Shown piece after piece: positions 35,606 to 44,295 of a stretch of 64,000 nt of DNA. How positions within the stretch are numbered: the stretch's first letter is position 1; each line of letters starts with the position of its first letter. A program made the position numbers and the translations under genes. The notes beneath the pieces were generated by a model. It ran no database searches and had not been told where the DNA came from. It was given only the letters and a program-made list of their open reading frames with translations. Source of the stretch: Sphaerotilus microaerophilus (lineage in GTDB: Bacteria > Pseudomonadota > Gammaproteobacteria > Burkholderiales > Burkholderiaceae_C); the NCBI RefSeq assembly GCF_023734135.1, contig NZ_AP025730.1, positions 5,146,001 through 5,210,000 on the forward strand, given 5' to 3'.

Positions 35606-36412
35606 TTGCCGCCCTCCGTGTCTACCCACCCACCCGTGCCGGCCCGCCGCAGCGCTCCGTTGTGGCAGCGCCTGCTGCTGACCCCGTGGATGTTCGTGCT
35701 GCTGCTGTGGCTGGGCGTGATCTCGCTGGTCTACAACCTGGCGGCCTTCGTGCTGCTGCCGCTGCTGTCGGACACCCGCGGTGCCGCCGTGGGGCGCGCC
35801 GGCATCGCCTATGGCTACCGACTGTTCTGGGCCTGCGCCCAGGCCTCCGGGTTGATGCGCATCGACGCCAAGGCGCTGGACGCCCTCAACGCCGACCCAC
35901 AGGGCCTCATCATCGCGGCCAACCACCCGAGCATGGCCGATGCCCTGCTGATCGGCGCACGCCTGCCGCGCACCGTGTGCATCATGAAGGCCTCGCTGGT
36001 GGACAACATCTTCCTGGGCGCCGGTGCCCGGCTGGCGCGCTACATCGCCAATGACTCGCCCCGCCAGATGATCCGCGCTGCGGTGGAGAGCCTGCGTGGC
36101 GGCGGCCACCTGGTGCTCTTCCCCGAGGGCACGCGCACCGAGCCGGCCGCCGGGCCGCGGGGGCTCAACCCCTTCCGCCCCGGCATCACGCTGATCGCGC
36201 TGAAGGCGCAGGCGCCGATCCAGACCGTCATCATCGAGACCGACTCGCCCTACCTCGGCAAGGGCTGGCCGATCTGGCGGCTGGCACCGATCCCGATCGT
36301 GTTCCGGCTGCGCCTGGGCCAGCGCTTCGAGCCCGACCCCCACCACGACGCCCTGCTGCAACGGCTCGAAGACTACTTCCGCCACGAACTGGCGGCCGGC
36401 GCGCCGCGCTGA
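35606..36412 (+). CDS. Lysophospholipid acyltransferase-like protein (PlsC type)
   Basis: A 268-residue membrane acyltransferase: membrane anchor about 22-50, NHPSMAD (NHx4D-type motif I) near residue 105, FPEGTRT near 174, and IIALK-type core. It would transfer an acyl group from ACP or CoA to a hydroxyl. In flexirubin-type loci such enzymes are candidates to esterify the polyene acid to the resorcinol. No convincing ATG: TTG 35606 or GTG 35618 (which gives a more usual short start) are possible. Confidence 0.8.
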   Translation: MPPSVSTHPPVPARRSAPLWQRLLLTPWMFVLLLWLGVISLVYNLAAFVLLPLLSDTRGAAVGRAGIAYGYRLFWACAQASGLMRIDAKALDALNADPQGLIIAANHPSMADALLIGARLPRTVCIMKASLVDNIFLGAGARLARYIANDSPRQMIRAAVESLRGGGHLVLFPEGTRTEPAAGPRGLNPFRPGITLIALKAQAPIQTVIIETDSPYLGKGWPIWRLAPIPIVFRLRLGQRFEPDPHHDALLQRLEDYFRHELAAGAPR

Positions 36413-36473
36413 CGCCCTTCTCCATCTCCAGCTTGCCCTGCCGAGCCCACCCCATCGCCCGGAGCCGACCGCC

Positions 36474-37304
36474 TTGAACGCTGCCCTCCCCGTCAACGAA
36501 ACCGCCAACGGCGCCCGGCCGCGCTCGGCCACGCACGCCGTCATCATCCCCAGCTACAACACCGGCCCGAAGGTCTACGAGACGGTGCGCGCCGCCCGCG
36601 CCGGGTGGGCCCCGGTGTGGGTGGTGGTGGACGGCTCGACCGACGGCACCGCCGACGGGCTGCGCCAGATGGCCGCCGAGGATCCACAGCTGCACCTGAT
36701 CGTGCTGCCCGAGAACCGCGGCAAGGGTGCCGCCGTGTTCGCCGCGCTGGAGGCGGCCCGTGCGCAGGGCTACACCCACGCGCTGACGATGGACTCCGAC
36801 GGCCAACACCCCGCCGCGCTGATCCGCCACTTCATGGAAACGTCGCTCACACACATCGACGCGATGGTGCTGGGCCAGCCGGTGTTCGACGCCTCGGCGC
36901 CGCTGCTGCGCGTGCGCGGGCGGCGCGTCTCGAACGCCTGGACCAACCTGGAGACGCTCGGCGCGGGCATCGCCGATTCGCTCTACGGCTTTCGCGTCTA
37001 CCCGATCGCCGAGCTGATGGCGGTGATGCAGCAGCAGCCCTGGATGCGCCGCTTCGACTTCGACACCGAGGCGGTCGTGCGCCTGGCCTGGATGGGCATC
37101 GCGCCGGTCAACCTGCCCGCCCCGGTCAAGTACCTCAGCGCCGAAGAGGGCGGCGTCTCGCACTTCAACTACCTGCGCGACAACGCCCTGCTGACCTGGA
37201 TGCACACCCGGCTGGTGCTGGAATTCCTGCTGCGCCTGCCGGCGCTGCTGGCGCGCCGATTGATGAACCAGCCACCCTTCCAGTACCGCCAGGGCCGGTC
37301 CTGA
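36474..37304 (+). CDS. Family-2 glycosyltransferase
   Basis: A 276-residue soluble or peripheral GT-A enzyme: VIIPSYNTG, VVVDGSTDGT, ENRGKGAAVFAALEAA, MDSDGQH near residue 103 (DxD-type metal site). Aryl polyene clusters commonly carry a GT2/acyltransferase pair. It begins with TTG 36474, 61 bp after the acyltransferase gene, and ends 21 bp before the convergent ketosynthase gene. The sugar and acceptor are not known. Confidence 0.82.
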   Translation: MNAALPVNETANGARPRSATHAVIIPSYNTGPKVYETVRAARAGWAPVWVVVDGSTDGTADGLRQMAAEDPQLHLIVLPENRGKGAAVFAALEAARAQGYTHALTMDSDGQHPAALIRHFMETSLTHIDAMVLGQPVFDASAPLLRVRGRRVSNAWTNLETLGAGIADSLYGFRVYPIAELMAVMQQQPWMRRFDFDTEAVVRLAWMGIAPVNLPAPVKYLSAEEGGVSHFNYLRDNALLTWMHTRLVLEFLLRLPALLARRLMNQPPFQYRQGRS

Positions 37305-37325
37305 GCGGGCCGACGCCGCCGCCGC

Positions 37326-38543
37326 TCACACCCGCCGGAACACCAGCGCGACGTTGCTGCCGCCGAAGGCGAACGAGCTGCTGAGCGCCACCTCCAGGTC
37401 CGGCGCCGCCTGCTCGGGCGCCAGCACCAGCGCCAGCGGGCACTCCGGATCGGGCAGCATGCAGTGCATGTTGGGCGGCAGGCGCCGCTGCTGCAGGGCC
37501 AGCACGGTCAGGATCGCCTCCAGGGCGCCGGCCGCACCGATGAGGTGGCCGTGCAGCGCCTTGGTGGAGCTCACGCGCAGCCCGGCGAGGGCATCGCCCC
37601 ACACCTGCGCCAGCGCCTGCGCCTCGACCACGTCACCCACCCGGGTGGCCGTGCCGTGGGCGTTGCAGTAGCCCACCTCGGCGGGCGTGACCCTCGCCTG
37701 GCGCAGCGCGGCGCGCAGCGCCTTGGCCTGGCCGGCGGCGTCGGGCTTGCTCAGGTGGCTGGCGTCGCAGCTGGTGCCCCAGCCGGACAGCTCCGCATAG
37801 ATCGTCGCGCCACGCGCGCGGGCCCGCGCCTCGGTCTCCAGCACCAGAAAGGCCGCGCCCTCGCCGATCACGAAGCCGCTGCGGTCGCTGGCAAAGGGCC
37901 GGCAGGCGCTGGCCGGGTCCTGCGCTGACACGTTGGCCAGCGTCTGCATCGCCTGCCAGGCCATCGTGATGCCGGGGAAGACGAGCGCCTCGCTGCCACC
38001 GGTCAGCGCCACCTCGACCTCGCCGCGCTGCACCGCCTTGGCCGCCTCCATCAGCGCCACCGCCGAGGAAGCGCAGGCCACCGAGTAGGTCAGCACCGGG
38101 CCCGTGAGCTTCCAGCGCATCGCGATGTGCGCGGCCGGGGCGTTGGGCATGAAGGCGGGGATCGTCAGCGGCGGCACCCGGCCGTTGCCACGGTAGGCCA
38201 GCTCCAGCGAGCCGCCGCCGCCCATGCCGCAGCCGGCGTACACGCCGATCTGGTCGGGGTCCAGGCCGTCGAGCACCGCCGCGTCCTTCAGCGCCAGATC
38301 AGCTGCGGCCACCGCGAGGCGGCTGACGCGGTCCAGCCCGGCCAGCTGCAGCTTGGTGAACCAGCGACTCTCGTCGAAGTCCACCACGGCCGCCGCGGCC
38401 GCCTTGGGCAGTTCGGGGAACACGGGGCGCACCGCGGAGCGCCCGGCCATCACGGCCTCGAACACCGCCTGGGGGTCGTCGCCGTGGGGCGACATCAGGC
38501 CCAGCCCGGTCACCACCACCTTCGGGAGGTCTTGCATCGGCAT
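37326..38543 (-). CDS. Beta-ketoacyl-ACP synthase II-like (FabF family)
   Basis: A 405-residue ketosynthase with the active triad: SVACASSAV (Cys157), NAHGTATRVGD (His296), STKALHGHLIGAAG (Lys328, His333), and FAFGGSN at the end. It condenses malonyl-ACP with a growing chain. It is the third gene of the minus-strand set PAP2-ACP-KS. ATG 38543 has AAGGA seven bases upstream. In a resorcinol/aryl-polyene system it is likely part of chain elongation, together with the other ketosynthases of the locus. Confidence 0.9.
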   Translation of the reverse strand: MPMQDLPKVVVTGLGLMSPHGDDPQAVFEAVMAGRSAVRPVFPELPKAAAAAVVDFDESRWFTKLQLAGLDRVSRLAVAAADLALKDAAVLDGLDPDQIGVYAGCGMGGGGSLELAYRGNGRVPPLTIPAFMPNAPAAHIAMRWKLTGPVLTYSVACASSAVALMEAAKAVQRGEVEVALTGGSEALVFPGITMAWQAMQTLANVSAQDPASACRPFASDRSGFVIGEGAAFLVLETEARARARGATIYAELSGWGTSCDASHLSKPDAAGQAKALRAALRQARVTPAEVGYCNAHGTATRVGDVVEAQALAQVWGDALAGLRVSSTKALHGHLIGAAGALEAILTVLALQQRRLPPNMHCMLPDPECPLALVLAPEQAAPDLEVALSSSFAFGGSNVALVFRRV

Positions 38544-38602
38544 CTTCAATCCTTTGCTGGGGCCTGCCGGCACCGTGCCGGCACCCGCAGCCCGGCCCTG
38601 GG

Positions 38603-38866
38603 TCAAGAAGCTGCCGCCGCTGCCGAGCCGGCCGACTTGGCCGCCAGCACGCCGTCCACCACCGCGGCCAGCTCGGCCAGGGTGTCCATCTCGGGCGGCA
38701 CGTCAGGCAGCGAGATGCCGTAGTGATCCTCGACGGCGAACAGGAATTCGACCATGGTCAGCGAGTCCAGGCCGGCGGCCCGCATCGAGCCATTGACGTC
38801 CAACTTGTCAGGCTCGACGTCGTACTTCTCCTGGATCAGTTTCTGCAGTTCCTTCAGACAGCTCAT
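38603..38866 (-). CDS. Acyl carrier protein
   Basis: An 87-residue ACP with the phosphopantetheine site GLDSLTM (Ser35) and a helical pattern. The start is taken at ATG 38866 because it overlaps the PAP2 stop (ATGA); ATG 38881 is an alternative. The Ala-rich tail is unusual. It feeds the neighbouring ketosynthase. Confidence 0.88.
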   Translation of the reverse strand: MSCLKELQKLIQEKYDVEPDKLDVNGSMRAAGLDSLTMVEFLFAVEDHYGISLPDVPPEMDTLAELAAVVDGVLAAKSAGSAAAAAS

Positions 38867-39603
38867 CTCGATGACATCCATGCAACAAAACCACCGGGGC
38901 GGGGCCTACGGCTCGACGGCCGCACTGCGTGCCGCGGCTCGGTGTCCCAGCCTGCACTGCTCCAGCGCATCGCCGCCCACGCCCAGCCCACACCCCACAA
39001 CCCACCCGCCAGCACGTCCAGCAGCACATGCTGCTTGACCGCCAGCGTCGAGTACACGATCAACAGACCCCAGAGCGCCGTCACCAGCCGCGGCGCCAGG
39101 GGCGCCCCCACCGCGCGCCAGATGCGGTCCAGCCAGACGCCGGAGTAGCAGGCCGCTGCCACGTGCATCGACGGGCAGGCGTTGCCAGCGGCATCCAACC
39201 CCCGCAGCACAGCATACAGCGCGCTGTCGGTACCGGGCCCGGTGTAGAGGGGCGCGGCGGTGGGCAGCAGGTAGAAGCAGGCCAGCCCCCCCAGGCACAG
39301 GGCGAACACCCAGATGCCGTAGGACAGCAGCGCGCGCAGCCCCCCCATCAGGCCCGGCGCAAAGCCCACGTACAGCCACAGCGACAGGTAGGGCCAGAGT
39401 GCAGACGGCTGGAAGGGCAGCCAGCGGTCGATCGCCAGCTGCGGCATCACCAGCACCGGCTGGGCCGGGTTGCGCAGCAGGAAGAAGTAGGCCTCGAAGA
39501 ACAGCCAGATGAAGACGCTGATGCCCGGCAGCTTGAGCCAGAACAGGCGGCGCGAGCGGCGCAGCACCTCGGACAGGATCCCTGGGGGCGACGGGTGATT
39601 CAT
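38863..39603 (-). CDS. PAP2-family membrane phosphatase
   Basis: A 246-residue integral membrane protein with six hydrophobic segments, ACPSMHVAAA near 158 and AVKQHVLLDVLAGG near 203, matching the second and third PAP2 phosphatase motifs (His acid/base and His-Asp nucleophile). The first motif (KxxxxxxRP) is not clear, as in the Ipt1/Aur1-like branch. It could remove phosphate from a lipid-linked intermediate or recycle isoprenoid carrier. It shares an ATGA overlap with the ACP gene, so is tied to the pigment pathway. Confidence 0.78.
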   Translation of the reverse strand: MNHPSPPGILSEVLRRSRRLFWLKLPGISVFIWLFFEAYFFLLRNPAQPVLVMPQLAIDRWLPFQPSALWPYLSLWLYVGFAPGLMGGLRALLSYGIWVFALCLGGLACFYLLPTAAPLYTGPGTDSALYAVLRGLDAAGNACPSMHVAAACYSGVWLDRIWRAVGAPLAPRLVTALWGLLIVYSTLAVKQHVLLDVLAGGLWGVGWAWAAMRWSSAGWDTEPRHAVRPSSRRPRPGGFVAWMSSR

Positions 39604-39800
39604 GGCGGTCGTGGGCCTCGACGACCGGCGCAACCGACATCGGGGCTGAAATGTTAGTCCATCCGCAACCCCGCGCTGCGCCTGGGCGGAAGCGCTCGAT
39701 GAAGTCCCTAAAATGAGCATTCCCACTCGCAGGGGGAATTGGTCTGCTCGCCGACCCAGGTGGAGACCGCATCAATCGAATACAGAGGAAGGGCAGGACC
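39604..39800. promoter_or_regulatory. Divergent promoter region, PAP2 versus dar genes
   Basis: A 197-bp region. TAAAAT at 39709-39714 is a reasonable -10 for the rightward genes but no good -35 is paired with it. AGAGGAAG stands just before the GTG start of the next gene. Confidence 0.35.
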
Positions 39801-40787
39801 GTGCAGGCAGGCGCGCATGCGCACCCAACGACCCCCACGCGCAAGCGGGTGCTAGTGCCGCTGTACAGCCAGAGCGGCCAGCTGGGCGCGGTGGTCGAGC
39901 AGATCCTGGCGCCCCTGCGCGAATCGGGTGACATCGAGGTGCACGTCGAGCCGCTGCAGCCCCGGCCGGCCTACCCCTTCCCCTGGGGGGTGTTGCGCTT
40001 TTTCGACACCTTCCCCGAGGCCGCGCTGATGCAGCCGCAGCCACTGGCGCCGCTGGGCCTGCGCGGCGACGAGGCCTTCGACCTCGTCATCCTGCCCTAT
40101 CAGGTCTGGTTCCTGGCCCCCTCGCTGCCCGTCACCTCGCTGCTGCGCCTGCCCCTGGCCCGCCAGCTGCTGGCCGGTCGGCCGGTGGTCACGGTGGTGG
40201 TGTGCCGCAACATGTGGCTGATGGCGCAGGAGAAGATGAAGGGACTGCTGGCCGACGTGGGTGCACGGCTGATCGACCATGTCGCGCTGACCGACCGGGG
40301 CCCGCTGGCCGCCACCTTCATCACCACGCCGCTGTGGATGTTCACCGGGCGGCGCACGGGCTGGTTCGGCCTGCCGCCGGCCGGTGTGCCCGAGGCAGAC
40401 ATCCGCGCGGCGCGCCGCTTCGGCCTGGCGCTGCGCGATGCGCTCAAGCGCGACGCCGAGCGCGGCACGGTGCCGCTGCTCGCCGGCCTGGGCGCGGCCA
40501 CGGCCGACCCGACCCTGCTGTCCTCCGAGCGGGCCGGCACGCGCAGCTTCTTCATCTGGGGCCGGCTGATCCGCCGGCTCGGGCCACCTGGAGCGCTGGC
40601 GCGCCAGCCGGTGGTGGCGCTCTACGTCGTCTTCCTGGTGGCGCTGATCCTGACGGTGGTGCCACTGAGTGCCGTGGTGCAGTTCCTGCTTCGCCCCTGG
40701 TTGAACACCCGCCTGGAACGGCTCAAAACCGCCTTCGAAGCCCCGTCGGGCTCGGGCACCGAACGCATCGCGCAGTATGAATCGTGA
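39801..40787 (+). CDS. darA: Dialkylresorcinol condensing enzyme DarA
   Basis: A 328-residue protein recognised by the DarA family pattern: KRVLVPLYSQSGQLGAVV, YPFPWGVLRFFDTFPE, FDLVILPYQVWFLAPSLPVTS, and CRNMWLMAQEKMKGLLADVGARLIDHVALTD. The C-terminal part has a hydrophobic anchor (ALYVVFLVALILTVVPLSAVVQF). DarA condenses two fatty chains into a cyclohexanedione later aromatised to a 2,5-dialkylresorcinol. GTG 39801 has AGGA upstream. It overlaps darB by 11 bp, and the following genes overlap in the same way, so the whole set is one operon. Confidence 0.88.
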   Translation: MQAGAHAHPTTPTRKRVLVPLYSQSGQLGAVVEQILAPLRESGDIEVHVEPLQPRPAYPFPWGVLRFFDTFPEAALMQPQPLAPLGLRGDEAFDLVILPYQVWFLAPSLPVTSLLRLPLARQLLAGRPVVTVVVCRNMWLMAQEKMKGLLADVGARLIDHVALTDRGPLAATFITTPLWMFTGRRTGWFGLPPAGVPEADIRAARRFGLALRDALKRDAERGTVPLLAGLGAATADPTLLSSERAGTRSFFIWGRLIRRLGPPGALARQPVVALYVVFLVALILTVVPLSAVVQFLLRPWLNTRLERLKTAFEAPSGSGTERIAQYES

Positions 40788-41931
40788 GGTCTACATCACC
40801 CGCTCGGGCGTCTGCCTGCCAGGCGAGCCGGTGGAAAACGACGCCATTGAGGCCGTCCTGGGGCAGGTGGGACCGCGGCCCTCGCGGGCCCGTGCGATGG
40901 TGCTGCGCAGCAACGGCATCCGGCGCCGCCACTACGCCATCGACCGCGCCACTGGCCGGCCGACGCACACCAACACCCAGCTGGCTGCCGCCGCGGTGCG
41001 TGCGCTGGGCGACCTCGGCCGGGTGGACTGCCTGGCCGTGGGCAGCTCCACGCCCGACCAGCTCGGCCCCAACCAGGGCGTGATGCTGCATGGCGAGCTG
41101 GGCTGGCCGGCGCTGGAGGTGGTGGCACTGGCAGGCATCTGCGTGGCCGGCACGGCCGCACTCAAGCACGCCTGGATGGCGGTGCGCTGCGGCGAGGCCC
41201 AGCGCGCCGTGAGCTGCGCCACCGAACTGATCTCGCCCAACCTGCTGGCCAGCCACTACCAGCCGGAGCTGGACCAGCAGCTGCAGGACCTGGAGGCCAA
41301 GCCGGAGCTGGCCTTCGAGAAGGACTTCCTGCGCTGGATGCTCTCCGACGGTGCCGGCGCGGTGCTGCTGGAGCCGGAGCCGACCACCGCGCTGTCGCTG
41401 CGGGTGGACTGGATCGACCTGTCCTCGGCCGCCAACGAGCTGCCGGCCTGCATGTACGGCGGGGCCCGCCGCAACGCCGACGGCAGCCTGACGCCCTGGT
41501 CCTTCCTCTCGCCACAGGAGTGGCTGGCGGAATCGATCTTCTCGGTGCGGCAGGACGTGCGCCTGCTCAACGAAAACATCGGCCGTGCCTCGCTGAGCGA
41601 CCCGCTGGGGCGCAGCGTGCGCCGGCGGGGCCTGCGCGCCGAGGCGATCGACTGGTTCCTGCCCCACATGTCGTCGATGTACTTCGCCCCCGTGGTCGAG
41701 CGGGGCATCGCCACCGCCGGGCTGCCGATCCCGCGCGAGCGCTGGTTCACCAACCTGACCGAGCGCGGCAACACCGGCTCGGCCTCGCCCTTCATCATGC
41801 TCGACGAGCTGTGGCGCAGCGGGCGCATCGAGCCCGGCCAGCGCCTGCTGCTGTTCGTGCCCGAGAGCGGGCGCTTCTCCAGCGGCTTCATCCACCTCAC
41901 CGCGGTGCGCGGAGGCCCCGATGGAGCTTGA
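40777..41931 (+). CDS. darB: Ketosynthase III-like enzyme DarB
   Basis: A 384-residue KAS III-type enzyme. The catalytic triad is Cys122 (LAGICVAG), His297 (LPHMSS) and Asn332 (ERGNTGSAS). In Dar systems DarB joins a 3-oxoacyl thioester with a second acyl thioester before DarA closes the ring. The gene overlaps darA (11 bp) and the next gene (11 bp). Position next to darA fixes the role better than sequence alone. Confidence 0.88.
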   Translation: MNREVYITRSGVCLPGEPVENDAIEAVLGQVGPRPSRARAMVLRSNGIRRRHYAIDRATGRPTHTNTQLAAAAVRALGDLGRVDCLAVGSSTPDQLGPNQGVMLHGELGWPALEVVALAGICVAGTAALKHAWMAVRCGEAQRAVSCATELISPNLLASHYQPELDQQLQDLEAKPELAFEKDFLRWMLSDGAGAVLLEPEPTTALSLRVDWIDLSSAANELPACMYGGARRNADGSLTPWSFLSPQEWLAESIFSVRQDVRLLNENIGRASLSDPLGRSVRRRGLRAEAIDWFLPHMSSMYFAPVVERGIATAGLPIPRERWFTNLTERGNTGSASPFIMLDELWRSGRIEPGQRLLLFVPESGRFSSGFIHLTAVRGGPDGA

Positions 41932-42346
41932 CGACGTCCCGCAGGACCACAACGCCACGCTGGGCGGCTACCGCAAGGCGGTCTATGCCCGCGACGCGCA
42001 GGGACGCATCCAGGTGGTGCCCTCCACCGGCTGGGAAGTGGAGGAGATCGTCACCACCCAGGCCGCCGACGCGCTGCGCCGCCAGGCCGAGGAGGCCCGC
42101 CGCGCCGCGCAGGCCGGCCAGGGCTCCACGCTCGCCTATTGGATGTACGAGCGCCGCATGGACGTGGCGCTGCTGGCCCAGGGCACCGGCCTGTGGCAGT
42201 GGCAGGTGCGCCGCCACCTCGACGCCCGGCGCTTCGCCCGCCTTGATCGGCGCGCCCTGGAGCGCTATGCCCGCGCGCTGGGGCTGCCGGTCGAGACGCT
42301 GCTGAGCTGCCCGGGCGCGGCGCCTGGCCCCGGGGGATCGACATGA
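41921..42346 (+). CDS. Small protein with possible helix-turn-helix
   Basis: A 141-residue protein with no close family in memory. The C-terminal 70 residues contain MDVALLAQGTGLWQWQVRRHLD and ARLDRRALERYARALGLPVE, which look like an XRE-type helix-turn-helix. The N-terminus has DHNATLGGYRKAVYARDAQGRIQVVPSTGWEVEEIV, which suggests a structured pathway protein rather than a pure regulator. It overlaps darB and the BtrH-like gene. Confidence 0.6.
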   Translation: MELDDVPQDHNATLGGYRKAVYARDAQGRIQVVPSTGWEVEEIVTTQAADALRRQAEEARRAAQAGQGSTLAYWMYERRMDVALLAQGTGLWQWQVRRHLDARRFARLDRRALERYARALGLPVETLLSCPGAAPGPGGST

Positions 42347-43326
42347 CCGCCTTCGCACACCGCCACGCCGCCCACTGCGAGAGCGGGGTGATGGCCAACC
42401 TGCTCAGCCACCACGGCGCCCCCATCAGCGAAGCAGCCGCCTTCGGCCTGGCCTCGGCCCTGAGCTTCGCCTACCTGCCGTTCGTGAAGATCAACGGCTT
42501 CCCGCTGATCGCCTACCGCATGCCGCCCAAGGCGATCATCAAGGGCCTGCGCCGGCCCTTCGGCCTGCGCCTGCGCTTCGAGACCTTCTCGAACCCCGAG
42601 GCCGGGCAGGACCGGCTGGACGCCCTGCTCGCCGCGGGCCAGGTGGCCGGAGCGCAGACCTCGGTGTACTGGCTGCCCTACTTCCCGCCGGACATGCGCT
42701 TCCACTTCAATGCGCACAACCTGGTGATCTACGGCCGGGAGGGCGAGGACTACCTGGTCAGCGACCCGGTGGGCGAAGAGACGGTGCGCTGCGCCCGGGC
42801 GGACATGACGCGCGCACGCTTCGCCAAGGGCGTGCTCGCGCCCAAGGGGTTGATCTACACGCTGGAATCCCTGCAGCACCCCCGCCCGGCGCCGGCGCAC
42901 TGGCGCAGGGCGATCGCGCGCACCTGCCGCACCATGCTGGCGCCCTTCCCGCTCGTGGGCGTGCGCGGCATGCGCATGCTGGCGCGCCGCATCGCCCGGC
43001 TGGACCCCGCCGCCGAGCACAGCCGCGAGTGGGTCGGCCACGTGGTGCGCATGCAGGAGGAGATCGGCACCGGCGGCGGCGGCTTCCGCTTCCTCTACGC
43101 CGCCTTCCTGCAGGAGGCGGCCGAGGCGGCCGAGCGCCCGGCCCTGGCCGCGCAGGCCGACACGCTGCTGGAGATCGGCGACGCCTGGCGGATGTTCGCG
43201 CTGCGCGCGGCGCGCATGATCCGCGCGCGCGAGCCCTTCGTGCCCGGCACGCTGGCCGGTCTGCTCAACGACATCGCCGAGCGCGAGACGCAGTTCTTCC
43301 GCCAGCTGCGCCGGGTCGCCGCCTGA
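42343..43326 (+). CDS. BtrH-like acyltransferase domain protein
   Basis: A 327-residue protein. The N-terminal third has the BtrH N-terminal pattern: HCESGVMANLLSHHGAPISEAAAFGLASAL, with the Cys and His expected in its papain-like fold, then YFPPDMRFHFNAHNLVIYG and DYLVSDPV; the C-terminal part is the accompanying DUF4872-type helical region. BtrH in butirosin synthesis moves an acyl group from an ACP to an amine. Here, next to an ACP, a short ketosynthase and an ABC exporter, it may release or transfer the resorcinol or polyene acyl unit. Substrate unproven. Confidence 0.75.
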   Translation: MTAFAHRHAAHCESGVMANLLSHHGAPISEAAAFGLASALSFAYLPFVKINGFPLIAYRMPPKAIIKGLRRPFGLRLRFETFSNPEAGQDRLDALLAAGQVAGAQTSVYWLPYFPPDMRFHFNAHNLVIYGREGEDYLVSDPVGEETVRCARADMTRARFAKGVLAPKGLIYTLESLQHPRPAPAHWRRAIARTCRTMLAPFPLVGVRGMRMLARRIARLDPAAEHSREWVGHVVRMQEEIGTGGGGFRFLYAAFLQEAAEAAERPALAAQADTLLEIGDAWRMFALRAARMIRAREPFVPGTLAGLLNDIAERETQFFRQLRRVAA

Positions 43327-43350
43327 CGCCTGACGACTGACGACTGAACC
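43323..43350 (+). repeat. Four tandem 7-bp repeats
   Basis: CTGACGC, CTGACGA, CTGACGA and CTGAACC directly follow the BtrH-like stop, placing TGA in several frames between the two genes. Probably a slippage product. Confidence 0.4.
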
Positions 43351-43368
43351 GCACTGCCCGGAAACCCG

Positions 43369-44295
43369 ATGCTGCGCGCCACCGGCCTGCACTACACCTA
43401 CCCAGGCGCGGCGCGCCCCGCGCTGGCCGACGTGTCGCTGCAGGTCGCGCCGGGGCGCCTGCTCGGCCTGCTCGGCCCCAACGGTGCCGGCAAGAGCACG
43501 CTGATGGCGGCGCTGACCGGGCTGATCCGCCCCGACGCCGGCGACATCCGCTGGGGCGACGAACCGCTGGACACCCACGCCGGCCAGCCCCGCGTGGTGG
43601 CGCTGGCGCCGCAGCAGGACGCCTTCTACCCCATGCTCAGCGTGGCCGAGAACCTGGCCTGCTTCGCCGCGGCCGCGGGCCTCGGCCAGGCCGCCGCGCG
43701 GCAGCGCAGCGAGCAGGCCCTGGCGCAGACGCGCCTGCAGGACTGGCGCACGCGCCGCGCCGGCCAGCTCTCCGGCGGGCTGAAGCGGCGCCTGAACCTG
43801 GCGATCGCGCTGCTGCCGGCCCCGGCGGTGCTGCTGCTGGACGAGCCGACCGCCGGCGTGGATCCACAGTCGCGCGCCTTCCTGCGCCAGGTGCTGCGCG
43901 CCCTGGCCGACGAGGGCATCGCGCTGGTCGTCAGCTCGCACCTGATGGGCGAGATCGAGGCCCTGGCCGACGAGGTGCTGATCCTCGACCAGGGCCGCGT
44001 GCTGCGCTGCGCCCCGCTGGCCGAGCTGCTGGCCGACCAGAGCCGGCGCCTGACACTGGACCTCGCCAAGGCCGATCATCCGGCCGCGCGGGCCCTGCTG
44101 GCCGCGCACGGCGAGCTGCGCCCACTGGACGGCACACGGCTGGAGCTGCGGCTCCACCCGCAAAGTAGCCCGGCACGCGTGCTGGGCGCCCTGGAGGCGG
44201 CCGGGCTGGCGCTGCGCGGCGCGGAGTTCGGCCGCACGCGGCTGGAGAGCACCTTCATGGCGCTGACCGACGAGGCCCTGCGCGATGACGCCTGA
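43369..44295 (+). CDS. ABC transporter ATP-binding protein
   Basis: A 308-residue ATPase: Walker A GPNGAGKST near residue 40, Q-loop, LSGGLKRRLNLA signature, and VLLLDEPT Walker B. Together with the following permease it is an ABC-2 type exporter. It starts after a short gap from the BtrH-like gene and its end overlaps the permease start by 11 bp. In this cluster it is the second exporter beside the MMPL protein. Confidence 0.9.
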   Translation: MLRATGLHYTYPGAARPALADVSLQVAPGRLLGLLGPNGAGKSTLMAALTGLIRPDAGDIRWGDEPLDTHAGQPRVVALAPQQDAFYPMLSVAENLACFAAAAGLGQAAARQRSEQALAQTRLQDWRTRRAGQLSGGLKRRLNLAIALLPAPAVLLLDEPTAGVDPQSRAFLRQVLRALADEGIALVVSSHLMGEIEALADEVLILDQGRVLRCAPLAELLADQSRRLTLDLAKADHPAARALLAAHGELRPLDGTRLELRLHPQSSPARVLGALEAAGLALRGAEFGRTRLESTFMALTDEALRDDA

